In this document: piece by piece, positions 13,897-20,537 of the stretch
How the letters are laid out: each line of letters opens with the position of its first letter
How positions within the stretch are numbered: the first letter of the stretch is position 1
Origin: an uncultured Ruminococcus sp.
GTDB lineage: Bacteria > Bacillota > Clostridia > Oscillospirales > Acutalibacteraceae
DNA length: 20,537 bases
Direction: 5' to 3'
Assembly (NCBI GenBank): GCA_902773155.1
Contig: CACYDK010000175.1
Coordinates: forward strand, 1-20,537
Made by a program: the position numbers and the translations under genes
The notes under the pieces: generated by a model
Database searches by the model: none
What the model was told of the DNA's origin: nothing
Seen by the model: the letters and a program-made list of their open reading frames with translations, nothing else

Positions 13897-15345
13897 TTAT
13901 ATTTTATGGATTTTATTAGCAAATTTATCCTCAAAAATTGTTTTCGGGATATCAGCGCAGTATTTTCCGCTGAAACAACCGTCGCAAAGGCCGATCGTGC
14001 AACCCTCGGCTGTTTTCTTAAGTCCGTCAAGGCTCAAGAACTCCAGCGAATCCGCTCCAATTCTCTTTCTGATTTCTTCTTTGGTAAAGATATTAGAAAT
14101 CAGCTCTTCTTTTTTAGGAAGATCTATACCGAAATAGCAGGGATAAAGAAACTCGGGAGAGCTGATCCTCATATGAATCTCTTTTGCTCCGGCGTTTCGA
14201 AGCAGACTCACGATATGCGTCGCGGTATTACCCCTAACAATTGAGTCGTCGATAATTACAACGCTCTTATCTTTGACTATATTTTTTAGTACGTTGAGTC
14301 TGGTTTTTAAAAGCTTAGTGCTCTTTTCGATCCCGGCGACAGCCGAGGTGCGGCCGATATATTTATTCTTAATAAAAGCTGTTGCGTAGGTTATGCCAGA
14401 AGCTTCGGAAAATCCCTGCGCGGCGTCAAGTCCGGAATCGGGAACTCCGCATACTATATCAGCTTTAATAGGATTCTCCTCATACAATAACCGACCAGCA
14501 ATACGGCGCGAGGTGTTGACGCTGACGCCGTTAATAACAGAATCAGGACGGGCAAAGTATACGTATTCGAATAGACAGATCGAGGTAGCCTCTTTCTTGT
14601 CGCAAATATAACTATGGAAGCCTTCATCGTCAACTACTACGACCTCGCCCGGCTCAACATCGCGAATAAATTCACCGCCTAAGGATTCTATCGCGCAGCT
14701 TTCGGATGAAATCATTATGCTATTGCCGAGTTTTCCAATACAAAGCGGCTTAAATCCGTGAGGATCGCGAACTCCGATAAGCTTATTCGGAGCTCCGATA
14801 ACGAGCGAATACGCTCCCTTCAAAGATTCCATGGTTTTTAGTACAGCTTGTTCTATCGTATCGGTTTCGATTCTCTTTGTAGCAATGAGATAACCAATAA
14901 CCTCCGCGTTAGAGTTAGACTGAAAAATCGCTCCGCCGTGTTCGAGCTCATCTCGGATCTCTGCAAAATTTGTTACCGCTCCGTTATGCGCAAGGGCAAG
15001 CGAACCGTAGGAATATCTCATAACAAGAGGCTGAGTAGCGGCTCTCTCGAGAAAATCATCTGACTTATACCTGACGTGCCCGACGGCCATACTGCCGTTT
15101 GGCAGCTTTTCGAGCGCTTTATCAGTCAGCACGGAAGCGACGATGCCCAAATCCTTTACGGAATAGGTCTCCTCGTCATGTACGACAGTTATTCCGGCGC
15201 TCTCCTGTCCCCTGTGCTGTAGTCCGTAAAGAGCGTCTCTGGTAAGAGAAACAATGTCGATATCCTCGTTATTTCGGAACACTCCAAAAACGCCGCATTC
15301 TTCATGGAGCTTATCGAAACTCCTCTCAATCAAATAATCTTTCAA
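13897..15345 (-). CDS. purF: Amidophosphoribosyltransferase, divergent PurF
   Basis: A 482-residue enzyme of the first committed purine step: PRPP plus glutamine to phosphoribosylamine. The start is TTG at 15345; an in-frame stop lies just before it. It overlaps the purE stop by four bases (TTGA). Sixteen residues precede Cys17 (EECGVFG), the glutaminase nucleophile, and would be removed as a propeptide. Seen: GLQHRGQESAG, GHVRY, AHNG, the PRPP loop VVIIDDSIVRGNT (362-374), and four cysteines (257, 403, 454, 457) placed as the Fe-S ligands of B. subtilis PurF. Odd: the family's GRTFIQP loop is GRTSAVA here, HVRYxTxG is HVRYKSDD, and SDxE is SNAE (Asn146). The frame is intact, so these are real substitutions. 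Function as PurF is likely from context. Confidence 0.9.
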   Translation of the reverse strand: MKDYLIERSFDKLHEECGVFGVFRNNEDIDIVSLTRDALYGLQHRGQESAGITVVHDEETYSVKDLGIVASVLTDKALEKLPNGSMAVGHVRYKSDDFLERAATQPLVMRYSYGSLALAHNGAVTNFAEIRDELEHGGAIFQSNSNAEVIGYLIATKRIETDTIEQAVLKTMESLKGAYSLVIGAPNKLIGVRDPHGFKPLCIGKLGNSIMISSESCAIESLGGEFIRDVEPGEVVVVDDEGFHSYICDKKEATSICLFEYVYFARPDSVINGVSVNTSRRIAGRLLYEENPIKADIVCGVPDSGLDAAQGFSEASGITYATAFIKNKYIGRTSAVAGIEKSTKLLKTRLNVLKNIVKDKSVVIIDDSIVRGNTATHIVSLLRNAGAKEIHMRISSPEFLYPCYFGIDLPKKEELISNIFTKEEIRKRIGADSLEFLSLDGLKKTAEGCTIGLCDGCFSGKYCADIPKTIFEDKFANKIHKI

Positions 15346-15839
15346 AGCTCACAGGCCTTTCTCTGAATATCTTCATCCTTTTTTGCAACTCCCTCAGCCA
15401 TCTCGGCCTTCATAGCGTCGAGCTTAGCGTCGAGCTCGGCATCAGAGAGAGCGAGCATTTCTATGGCAAGTATCGCGGCGTTAGCGGCGCCGTCTACCGC
15501 TACTGTAGATACCGGAATTCCTGTAGGCATCATTACTGTAGCCAAAAGAGCGTCCATTCCGTCAAACGCGGCTGATTTAATCGGGATTCCGATTACGGGA
15601 AGGGTAGTGTGAGCCGCTAAAACTCCGGCAAGATGAGCAGCCATTCCTGCCGCCGCGATTATTACTCCAAAACCGTTCTTCTTAGCGTTTTTCGCAAAAT
15701 CGGCCGCTTTATCGGGAGTACGATGAGCGCTCATTACGTGAACCTCGTAGGGAACGCCAAACTCCTTAAGCTTTAGTACTGCCTTCTGCACGACCTTAAA
15801 GTCGCTGTCCGAGCCCATAATTACTGCTACTTTTTTCAT
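15342..15839 (-). CDS. purE: N5-carboxyaminoimidazole ribonucleotide mutase (AIR carboxylase)
   Basis: A 165-residue enzyme that makes CAIR, the sixth step of purine synthesis. Seen: GSDSD (9-13) at the phosphate loop, SAHRTP with the catalytic His39, GMAAHLAG (residues about 65-72), and GIPIKSAAFDGMDAL. SAHRTP marks class I, which uses N5-CAIR made by PurK, but no purK lies in the window. AAAGGAG precedes the ATG. It is the first gene of the purine operon, 38 bases downstream of a strong promoter, and overlaps purF. Confidence 0.96.
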   Translation of the reverse strand: MKKVAVIMGSDSDFKVVQKAVLKLKEFGVPYEVHVMSAHRTPDKAADFAKNAKKNGFGVIIAAAGMAAHLAGVLAAHTTLPVIGIPIKSAAFDGMDALLATVMMPTGIPVSTVAVDGAANAAILAIEMLALSDAELDAKLDAMKAEMAEGVAKKDEDIQRKACEL

Positions 15840-15877
15840 GGAAATTCTCCTTTATATAAAAACCTAAATACCCTTAT

Positions 15878-15906
15878 ATTATACTTAAAAACGTCAAAAT
15901 ATTCAA
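15878..15906 (-). promoter_or_regulatory. Promoter of the purine operon
   Basis: On the minus strand TTGAAT (15901-15906), a 17-base spacer and a perfect TATAAT (15878-15883) precede purE. The predicted leader is only about 30 bases and holds the ribosome binding site but no room for a purine or PRPP riboswitch. Control of initiation must therefore be by a protein, or control is internal to the operon. Confidence 0.75.
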
Positions 15907-16044
15907 TACCCAAATCCCGTTTTCTGTATTTCATTAAAAATAGTTATTATATACGAAATATATGGGGATTTTTGTAGATAACCAACAATAGCTTTCAGGC
16001 GCTTTCTTCTATCCTCATACGCAGGACGTTTTTTACTAAAAAAT

Positions 16045-16067
16045 AAAGGCAGTACGAAACTGCCTTT
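16045..16067 (-). terminator. Terminator of the nfeD-stomatin operon
   Basis: AAAGGCAGT (16045-16053) and ACTGCCTTT (16059-16067) form a 9-bp stem with a 5-base loop. On the minus strand it is followed by ATTTTTTAG, a good U-tract. It begins 8 bases after the stomatin stop. The rest of the 15840-16074 gap holds the purE promoter and nothing else I recognise. Confidence 0.85.
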
Positions 16068-16074
16068 ACAAAAA

Positions 16075-17004
16075 TCATTCTTCTTTATTAGAATTATCAT
16101 CCCATACAGCCTTAAGCGAGCTGACATAGCCAGCCATATTCTGGATCTCAGAAGGAATGATGATCTTGGTAGCCTTTCCGTTTGCGGCTTTAGCGAAGGC
16201 TTCAAGACTCTTAAGCGCTACAACAGGATCAGACGGAGCTGCCTCGTTGAGCATCTTGATAGCGTCAGCGTTAGCCTTCTGAACGGTGAGTATAGCCTCG
16301 GCTTCACCGGCAGCCTCGCGGATCTTCTGCTCTCTTACAGCGTCAGCCTTAAGGATCGCGCTTTCCTTCATACCTTCCGCTACAAGGATCTGACTGCGCT
16401 TTTCACCCTCGGCGTCAAGAATTCTGGCACGGCGCTCACGCTCGGCCTTCATCTGCTTCTCCATAGCGTCCTGAATCTCACGCGGAGGGAGGATGTTCTT
16501 AAGCTCTACGCGGATAACCTTGATTCCCCACGCGTCTGTGGCCTCGTCGAGGATAATACGGATTTTATCGTTGATAGTATCTCTTGAGGTCAGAGTTGAG
16601 TCGAGCTCGAGATCTCCGATAATATTACGAAGAGTAGTTGCCGTAAGGTTTTCTATAGCGCTCAGCGGTCTCTCAACACCATAGGTATAGAGCTTGGGAT
16701 CGGTGATCTCGAAGTATACTACGGTATCGATCTGCATAGTAACGTTATCACGGGTGATAACGGGCTGAGGCGGAAAGTCTACGACCTGCTCCTTTAGGCT
16801 GACCTTTTTGGAGATACGGTCAATGAACGGAACCTTGAGGTGAAGTCCCGTGTCCCATGTAGCGTGAAAAGCTCCCAGACGCTCAATAACAAAGGCGTGA
16901 GCCTGGGGAACGATTTTGATATTTCTGATAATTACAATTAAAACAATGATAATCAAAACACCGATGGCAATAAACCCGATCGGTATATTAAGGTTAAAAT
17001 TCAT
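16075..17004 (-). CDS. SPFH/band-7 stomatin-like membrane protein (QmcA type)
   Basis: A 309-residue membrane-anchored protein of the stomatin/prohibitin superfamily, thought to form scaffolds in membrane microdomains. Seen: one N-terminal helix (about 8-28), the band-7 domain (about 35-185, with VIERLGAFHATWDTGLHLKVPF and PQPVITRDNV), and a long charged Ala/Glu/Lys-rich coiled coil (about 185-265). I start at ATG 17004, because AAAGGAGG lies just upstream; an in-frame TTG at 17022 would put that site inside the gene. The NfeD-like gene ends 11 bases upstream. This nfeD-stomatin pairing is widespread and suggests that the two proteins interact. No signal of a protease is present in it. Confidence 0.92.
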   Translation of the reverse strand: MNFNLNIPIGFIAIGVLIIIVLIVIIRNIKIVPQAHAFVIERLGAFHATWDTGLHLKVPFIDRISKKVSLKEQVVDFPPQPVITRDNVTMQIDTVVYFEITDPKLYTYGVERPLSAIENLTATTLRNIIGDLELDSTLTSRDTINDKIRIILDEATDAWGIKVIRVELKNILPPREIQDAMEKQMKAERERRARILDAEGEKRSQILVAEGMKESAILKADAVREQKIREAAGEAEAILTVQKANADAIKMLNEAAPSDPVVALKSLEAFAKAANGKATKIIIPSEIQNMAGYVSSLKAVWDDNSNKEE

Positions 17005-17015
17005 AAAATCCTCCT

Positions 17016-17450
17016 TTAACAAATCTCAACAACGAGCTTTACGCCCTCGATTCCCGTAACGCGAACATTTGCACCGGTTTTTATCTCGCAGCCGTCAGCG
17101 CTTTTTGCGCTCCAGATCTTACCGTCTACGTTTACCTGTCCCTCTCCCTTGAGGTTAACGATATCCATCTTAACGATACCTACGCGGCCGATAAGCCGGT
17201 CGGAGTTAGTCGGCTCCTTCTTACTGCTGACATATTTTTTAACCAAAGGTCTTGTTGCCGCCAGACAAACAAGAGATACCGCAATAAACACTACCGACTG
17301 GATAAGTAAATTGTCAGTAAAAAAGCTGGTTACGGCTGCCGCGGCTGCTCCGAGTACAAACCAGATCGAAACAAGCTGGCTTGTCAACGCCTCGCAAATG
17401 AGCATAAAAACGGCAAAAATGATCCAAACAAATATAATATAGTTTTCCAT
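17016..17450 (-). CDS. NfeD-like membrane protein with C-terminal OB fold
   Basis: A 144-residue protein of the short NfeD class (no N-terminal ClpP-like protease domain). Seen: three hydrophobic helices (about 5-22, 27-44, 49-66), then a soluble domain (about 82-144) with GRVGIVKMDI and GQVNVDGKIWSAKS, typical of the NfeD OB fold. GGGAGG lies 7 bases before the ATG. It is first in a two-gene operon with the stomatin-like gene, and the OB domain is expected to contact the stomatin partner at the membrane. A promoter lies directly upstream. Confidence 0.9.
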   Translation of the reverse strand: MENYIIFVWIIFAVFMLICEALTSQLVSIWFVLGAAAAAVTSFFTDNLLIQSVVFIAVSLVCLAATRPLVKKYVSSKKEPTNSDRLIGRVGIVKMDIVNLKGEGQVNVDGKIWSAKSADGCEIKTGANVRVTGIEGVKLVVEIC

Positions 17451-17471
17451 ACTATACCTCCCTTATTCCAT

Positions 17472-17500
17472 ATGATATCACCATTATATATACAAGTCAA
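17472..17500 (-). promoter_or_regulatory. Promoter of the nfeD-stomatin operon
   Basis: On the minus strand TTGACT (17495-17500), a 17-base spacer and TATCAT (17472-17477) precede nfeD; each element matches five of six consensus bases. A second TATAAT lies within the spacer. Confidence 0.7.
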
Positions 17501-17533
17501 TAGAATTATTTTAGGAAAAATATTATATTCAGG

Positions 17534-17562
17534 TATACAAAAATGAAATAATATGGTAAAAT
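17534..17562 (+). promoter_or_regulatory. Promoter of the DUF4364 gene
   Basis: TATACA (17534-17539), a 17-base spacer and TAAAAT (17557-17562), with TGG giving an extended -10. The 15 bases around the -10, ATATGGTAAAATATA, are identical to those at the spo0A promoter. It is divergent from the nfeD promoter, with 33 bases between the two -35 elements. Confidence 0.5.
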
Positions 17563-17586
17563 ATAGAACAGAAGGAGGCTGAATAT

Positions 17587-18210
17587 ATGTACGATTACGA
17601 AGAAACTCTGAACACCTTTGATGAAGGAGTGATTCTTGGCGGAGTCCGCTCAAAAAACGAGATCCGCACCCTCATCTGTTATCTGTACGCCTCGGTAAAA
17701 ACTCCAATGGACAAGGAAACTGTAGTAGAGATTATTCAGGCAAAAGGACTTGCAAATTACTTTGAAACCAGCGCGTGCTTTGACGACCTTATCGCGCATA
17801 ATAATCTGGCTCCGACGGACGAGAATAAAAAGCTCTATGATATTACTGATAACGGCAGAATGGTATCGGAACAGCTTGAAAGCACTCTGGCAAACTCCGT
17901 AAAGGAAAAAGCCTATACCTGCGCGCTAGCACTGCTTGAGAAGAGACGCATCGAGAAGGAAAACGCGGTAACAATTTCAAAAACCGACAAGGGCTATAAC
18001 GTGAATTGCAGGATATCAGGCGGCGACGTCGATTTGATATCCATAGACATTTACGCTCCCGACAATAAGCAGGCCAAAGTAATCAAGAAGAATTTCCACA
18101 ATAACCCGGAGCTACTATATAAAGTAATTATGGGAACTATGACCAAGGATAAGTCTATGGTACAGGAATGCCTGAAAACTATAAGCTCTGATTCTAGAAG
18201 AAGAGATTAA
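17587..18210 (+). CDS. DUF4364 family protein (probable winged-helix regulator)
   Basis: A 207-residue cytoplasmic protein resembling the Firmicute DUF4364 family. Residues about 20-90 (NEIRTLICYLYASVK, VVEIIQAKG, ANYFETSACFDDLIAHNNL, YDITDNGRMVSEQL) read as a winged helix-turn-helix; the rest is a mixed alpha/beta domain without a catalytic motif I can see. No membrane segment. GGAGG precedes the ATG. It is divergent from nfeD. Its last 17 bases overlap the end of the bofA-like gene on the other strand. A role in transcription is inferred from the fold; no target is evident. Confidence 0.8.
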   Translation: MYDYEETLNTFDEGVILGGVRSKNEIRTLICYLYASVKTPMDKETVVEIIQAKGLANYFETSACFDDLIAHNNLAPTDENKKLYDITDNGRMVSEQLESTLANSVKEKAYTCALALLEKRRIEKENAVTISKTDKGYNVNCRISGGDVDLISIDIYAPDNKQAKVIKKNFHNNPELLYKVIMGTMTKDKSMVQECLKTISSDSRRRD

Positions 18211-18454
18211 GAGCGAGCAGAGCGGTCAGCCCGGGAATTCCGCCGATAACCGACACAGCCACTGTGAGCAGACTGAACGGCAGATACACTCCGGTAAGGC
18301 CCGAGGTCAATTCAACAGCCATCAGCGCGGCAAAGCCACAGGCAAATGACAGCAGAGCTCTTTTGAACGGGTGACGGCTCCGACCGATCCGGTGTATGAT
18401 CACGAAGCCAAAAAACGCGCAAACAAACATAACTACAATTTCGAAAACGTTCAT
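18194..18454 (-). CDS. bofA: BofA-like pro-sigma-K processing inhibitor family protein
   Basis: An 86-residue, strongly hydrophobic protein. It resembles B. subtilis BofA (87 residues) in length, in two membrane segments (about 4-20 and 33-80 with a break) and in the C-terminal pattern TGVYLPFSLLTVAVSVIGGIPG (parts at 54-75), where BofA has GIHVPINLVTTAISGILGIPG. BofA holds the SpoIVFB protease inactive in the forespore outer membrane until SpoIVB signals, and spoIVB is in this window. The ribosome binding site (AGAAGTG) is weak. It starts 25 bases after the secG terminator hairpin with no clear promoter of its own. The family is broad, so a role in sigma-K control is likely but not certain. 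Confidence 0.82.
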   Translation of the reverse strand: MNVFEIVVMFVCAFFGFVIIHRIGRSRHPFKRALLSFACGFAALMAVELTSGLTGVYLPFSLLTVAVSVIGGIPGLTALLALNLFF

Positions 18455-18479
18455 ATTTACACTTCTTTACGAAAAAATA

Positions 18480-18506
18480 AGACCGCAGGACAAGCGCCTA
18501 CGGTCT
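18480..18506 (-). terminator. Terminator of secG
   Basis: On the minus strand AGACCGTAGG and CCTGCGGTCT form a 10-bp stem with one G-U pair and a 7-base loop, followed by TATTTTTTCG. It lies 31 bases after the secG stop and 25 bases before the bofA-like start. Confidence 0.85.
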
Positions 18507-18537
18507 ATAATTATGCCTGTTATTATTCTTTTAGAAC

Positions 18538-18783
18538 TTACTTAAAAAACGAAAGAGCGTTGAGTCCGATTACTGCAAGTACAAATACAATGGCGAAAAC
18601 CTTTGTCCAACGCGATAAGAACGCGTCAATAGAACGAGCCTTGTTCTTGGAGAAGAATGTATCGGCGCCGCCGGTAACTACGCCTACGCCCTGCTGGTTA
18701 CCTTCCTGAAGAATGATAACGATGATGATCGCGATCGACATAATAATAAGAACCGCGCCTAAAATAATCTCAAAAATTCCCAT
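18538..18783 (-). CDS. secG: Preprotein translocase subunit SecG
   Basis: An 81-residue inner membrane protein that assists SecYEG protein export. Seen: two hydrophobic helices (about 3-24 and 59-77) joined by a Gly-rich cytoplasmic loop with LQEGNQQGVGVVTGGADTFF, close to the family signature (VLLQ....G......GG....F). The length is usual for Gram-positive SecG. It has its own promoter and terminator, so it appears to be transcribed alone. The neighbour in many Firmicutes, rnr, is not here. Confidence 0.95.
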   Translation of the reverse strand: MGIFEIILGAVLIIMSIAIIIVIILQEGNQQGVGVVTGGADTFFSKNKARSIDAFLSRWTKVFAIVFVLAVIGLNALSFFK

Positions 18784-18835
18784 TTATCTCTAGTCCTTTC
18801 AAACGCACACGCGTTAAATTTTCATTAGCCTTATA

Positions 18836-18864
18836 ATATTAGCATATAATTACAGCATTTGCAA
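18836..18864 (-). promoter_or_regulatory. Promoter of secG
   Basis: On the minus strand TTGCAA (18859-18864), a 17-base spacer ending in TGC, and TAATAT (18836-18841) give a good extended -10 promoter 52 bases before the secG start. Confidence 0.65.
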
Positions 18865-18869
18865 GTGTT

Positions 18870-18895
18870 TTTTTATTTTTCTTGAAAAATAAAAA
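18870..18895. terminator. AT-only hairpin after the topoisomerase gene
   Basis: TTTTTATTTTT (18870-18880) and AAAAATAAAAA (18885-18895) pair fully around CTTG. The stem has no GC pairs, so it would be weak, but it sits 7 bases after the topoisomerase stop and T or A runs flank it; it may slow transcription before the secG promoter. Confidence 0.35.
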
Positions 18896-18902
18896 TCAAA
18901 TA

Positions 18903-20537
18903 CTAAATAATACTTAGCTGTTCGCTGGTATCCTCCGCGGAGGGTAAGGCTCCAAGAGCCGGAAGACTCTTTGTGCGGTAACGAGAAGGCTTGCTGAATT
19001 TGCCGTCCGTGTAAACGGTGATACCCATCAGTCTGTGACCCTTTTTGAGCTTAAGCACGCCGACGCCCTGGGTGTTTCTGGAGGTCTTAAGATTGAGCAC
19101 GCCGGAATGAAGCAGCAGCATTCTTCCTGAGCTTGAGGTAATGATAAACTCCCTATCCTCAGTGGTAAAGCAAATATCGGCGAGCGGCGACTTGTCCGAA
19201 TAAGCCTTGGTGAGCTTCTTTCGGTTCGTCTTTGTAGCAAATGCCTCGAGCGGGATCTTAGCGATCTTGCCGTTTTCGAAACCAACCAAAAGAATGCCCT
19301 TGTAATCCTTGGTAGCTATCATCTTAACCGCTGTTTCATCCTCCTCCATCTGAAGCTTGGCTGGAATATATTCACCGAGAACAGAAGCCTTAGTATCGCT
19401 GAATTCATAGGCCTTAGCCTTATAGCACTGACACTTATTAGTAAAGAACAACAGATCACAATTATTTGTGATTTCAATGGCCTCCGTGATCTCGTCGCCC
19501 TCCTTAAGCTTCTGCTCTCCGCTCATTCTAAGCGACTGTGGAGTGATTTTTTTGAAATAACCCTCCTTGGTAAAGAAAAGATTTACAGGATAATCGGGAA
19601 CATCGTCCTCCTCGTCCTCGTAATCATTGTTGTCGTTATAGATGATCTCGCATTTTCTCGGACGGCCGTATTTTTCAGCTACCTCCTTGAGTTCTTTGAC
19701 GATAATAGTCTTTACTCTGGTCTTGCTTTTGAGAATGGCCTCAAGCTCCTCGATATCTTTTTCGAGCTGTTCGATATCGTTAGTACGCTTAAGGATATAC
19801 TCTCTGTTTAAATGGCGTAACTTTATCTCGGCGACATACTCGGCCTGAATCTCATCAATACCAAAGCCTATCATCAAGTTAGGGACAACCTCGGCCTCTT
19901 CGTCGGTATTACGGATAATTGCTATAGCCTTATCAATATCGAGAAGGATTTTTTCGAGACCCTTAAGCAGATGAAGCTTGTCCTTTTTCCTGTTAAGGTC
20001 GTAGAAGGTTCTTCTTCGAACGCACTCAACACGGAAGGCTATCCATTCGTTCAAAAGCTCCTTAACGCCAAGAGTCATAGGAACTCCGCCGATAAGAACA
20101 TTGAAATTACAGGAATAGCTATCTTCCAGGGGCGTCATCCTGAAAAGCTTCTTCATAAGCTTATCGGGGTCTGTGCCGCGCTTTAAGTCTATCGTAATCT
20201 TAAGTCCGTCGAGTCCGGTTTCGTCGCGAATGTCGGATATTTCCTTGACCTTTCCGCTTTTAACAAGGTCTATCACCTTATCGATTATAGATTCGCTGTT
20301 GGTTGAATACGGTATACTGAAAATATCGATACAGTTAGCGCTTTTGTCATATTTGTAGGTAGCGCGGAGCTTTATGCTTCCCCGTCCGGTATTGTACACG
20401 CTTTTGAATGCGTCCTCGTTGTATATTATTGAGGCGCCGCCCTGAAAATCGGGAGCAGGCATAGTCGACATAACGTCGTGATCCGGATCTCGTATAAGAG
20501 CCGCTGTTGTCTCGCATACTTCCTTAAGGTTAAAGGA
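18903..20537 (-). CDS. Type II DNA topoisomerase A subunit (topoisomerase IV/gyrase A-like), 5' end cut by window edge
   Basis: The frame is open from the right edge (20537) for 544 codons to the stop; the N-terminus with the active-site tyrosine is outside. The enzyme breaks and reseals DNA as part of an A2B2 complex. Seen: NLKEVCETTAALIRDPDHDV and MPAPDFQGGASIIY, as in the GyrA/ParC core; SIKLRATY; the tower and coiled coil (LRHLNREYILKRTNDIEQLEKD region); and C-terminal beta-pinwheel repeats with GILLVGFENGKIAKIP, SSSGRMLLL and SRNTQGVGVLKL. A very acidic linker (EDEEDD) joins the two parts. The gyrase-defining GyrA box (QRRGGRG-like) is not seen at YFKKITPQSL, where it should be, so a topoisomerase IV (ParC-type) role is more likely. 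No B subunit gene is in view. Confidence 0.88.
   Translation of the reverse strand, partial: SFNLKEVCETTAALIRDPDHDVMSTMPAPDFQGGASIIYNEDAFKSVYNTGRGSIKLRATYKYDKSANCIDIFSIPYSTNSESIIDKVIDLVKSGKVKEISDIRDETGLDGLKITIDLKRGTDPDKLMKKLFRMTPLEDSYSCNFNVLIGGVPMTLGVKELLNEWIAFRVECVRRRTFYDLNRKKDKLHLLKGLEKILLDIDKAIAIIRNTDEEAEVVPNLMIGFGIDEIQAEYVAEIKLRHLNREYILKRTNDIEQLEKDIEELEAILKSKTRVKTIIVKELKEVAEKYGRPRKCEIIYNDNNDYEDEEDDVPDYPVNLFFTKEGYFKKITPQSLRMSGEQKLKEGDEITEAIEITNNCDLLFFTNKCQCYKAKAYEFSDTKASVLGEYIPAKLQMEEDETAVKMIATKDYKGILLVGFENGKIAKIPLEAFATKTNRKKLTKAYSDKSPLADICFTTEDREFIITSSSGRMLLLHSGVLNLKTSRNTQGVGVLKLKKGHRLMGITVYTDGKFSKPSRYRTKSLPALGALPSAEDTSEQLSII

Noticed and set aside
14281..14400. Frameshift pair in purF as the cause of the unusual GRT loop
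   Set aside because: I translated the other frames; none restores FIQP, and length alignment to normal PurF is preserved, so the change is by substitution.
15840..15900. Purine or PRPP riboswitch before purE
   Set aside because: The promoter -10 lies about 39 bases from the start codon, which leaves no space for an aptamer.
15903..16205. A 100-codon minus-strand frame between purE and the stomatin gene
   Set aside because: Most of it overlaps the stomatin gene in another frame, it spans the terminator, and it has no ribosome binding site.
1..20537. CRISPR array, IS element, prophage or tRNA/rRNA genes
   Set aside because: No regularly spaced repeats, transposase, integrase or phage proteins are present, and I saw no tRNA or rRNA sequence.

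Overview
The window looks like chromosome from an anaerobic, spore-forming Firmicute of class Clostridia, probably Oscillospirales/Ruminococcaceae. This is an inference from gene content and protein style: spoIVB next to spo0A, a BofA-like protein, a DUF4364 protein, a NfeD/stomatin pair, and purine synthesis with a split PurH (a stand-alone AICAR transformylase plus an archaeal-type PurO cyclohydrolase). I see no tRNA, rRNA, CRISPR array, insertion sequence or phage gene. The longest stretch without a gene is about 235 bases.

Layout, left to right. (1) 1-4109, minus strand: a probable operon of a CtpE-like P-type cation ATPase, a small two-helix membrane protein, and the CCA-adding enzyme, whose 3' end runs off the left edge. 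A hairpin lies between the last two. (2) 4275-6244, plus strand: the conserved sporulation pair spoIVB (S55 protease) and spo0A (master regulator). Two tandem near-0A-box sequences and a sigma-A-type promoter lie upstream of spo0A. (3) 6361-8823, plus strand: a CopA-type copper ATPase with a metal-binding HMA domain at each end. (4) 8875-15839, minus strand: a purine operon transcribed in the order purE-purF-purM-purN-purO-purH(AICAR transformylase)-purD. It has one good promoter before purE and a shared bidirectional terminator with copA. purC, purL/Q/S, purB and purK are absent from the window. (5) 16075-17450, minus strand: a NfeD-stomatin membrane pair, divergent from a DUF4364 gene at 17587-18210. 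(6) 18194-20537, minus strand: bofA-like, secG, and the C-terminal 544 residues of a type II topoisomerase A subunit that runs off the right edge.

The observation most worth following is a repeated RNA-like element directly before purM and before purD. Each copy has a GC-rich stem, a conserved GGUAA at the 5' side of the loop, and a conserved 13-base 3' arm that carries the Shine-Dalgarno sequence. It sits at two internal points of one purine operon and could be a translational regulator or small riboswitch; I cannot assign it to a class I know. Other notable points are a PurF with several altered conserved motifs, a Spo0A receiver with Glu-Glu instead of Asp-Asp in the acidic pocket, and a strong hairpin after spo0A whose U-tract faces the opposite strand.
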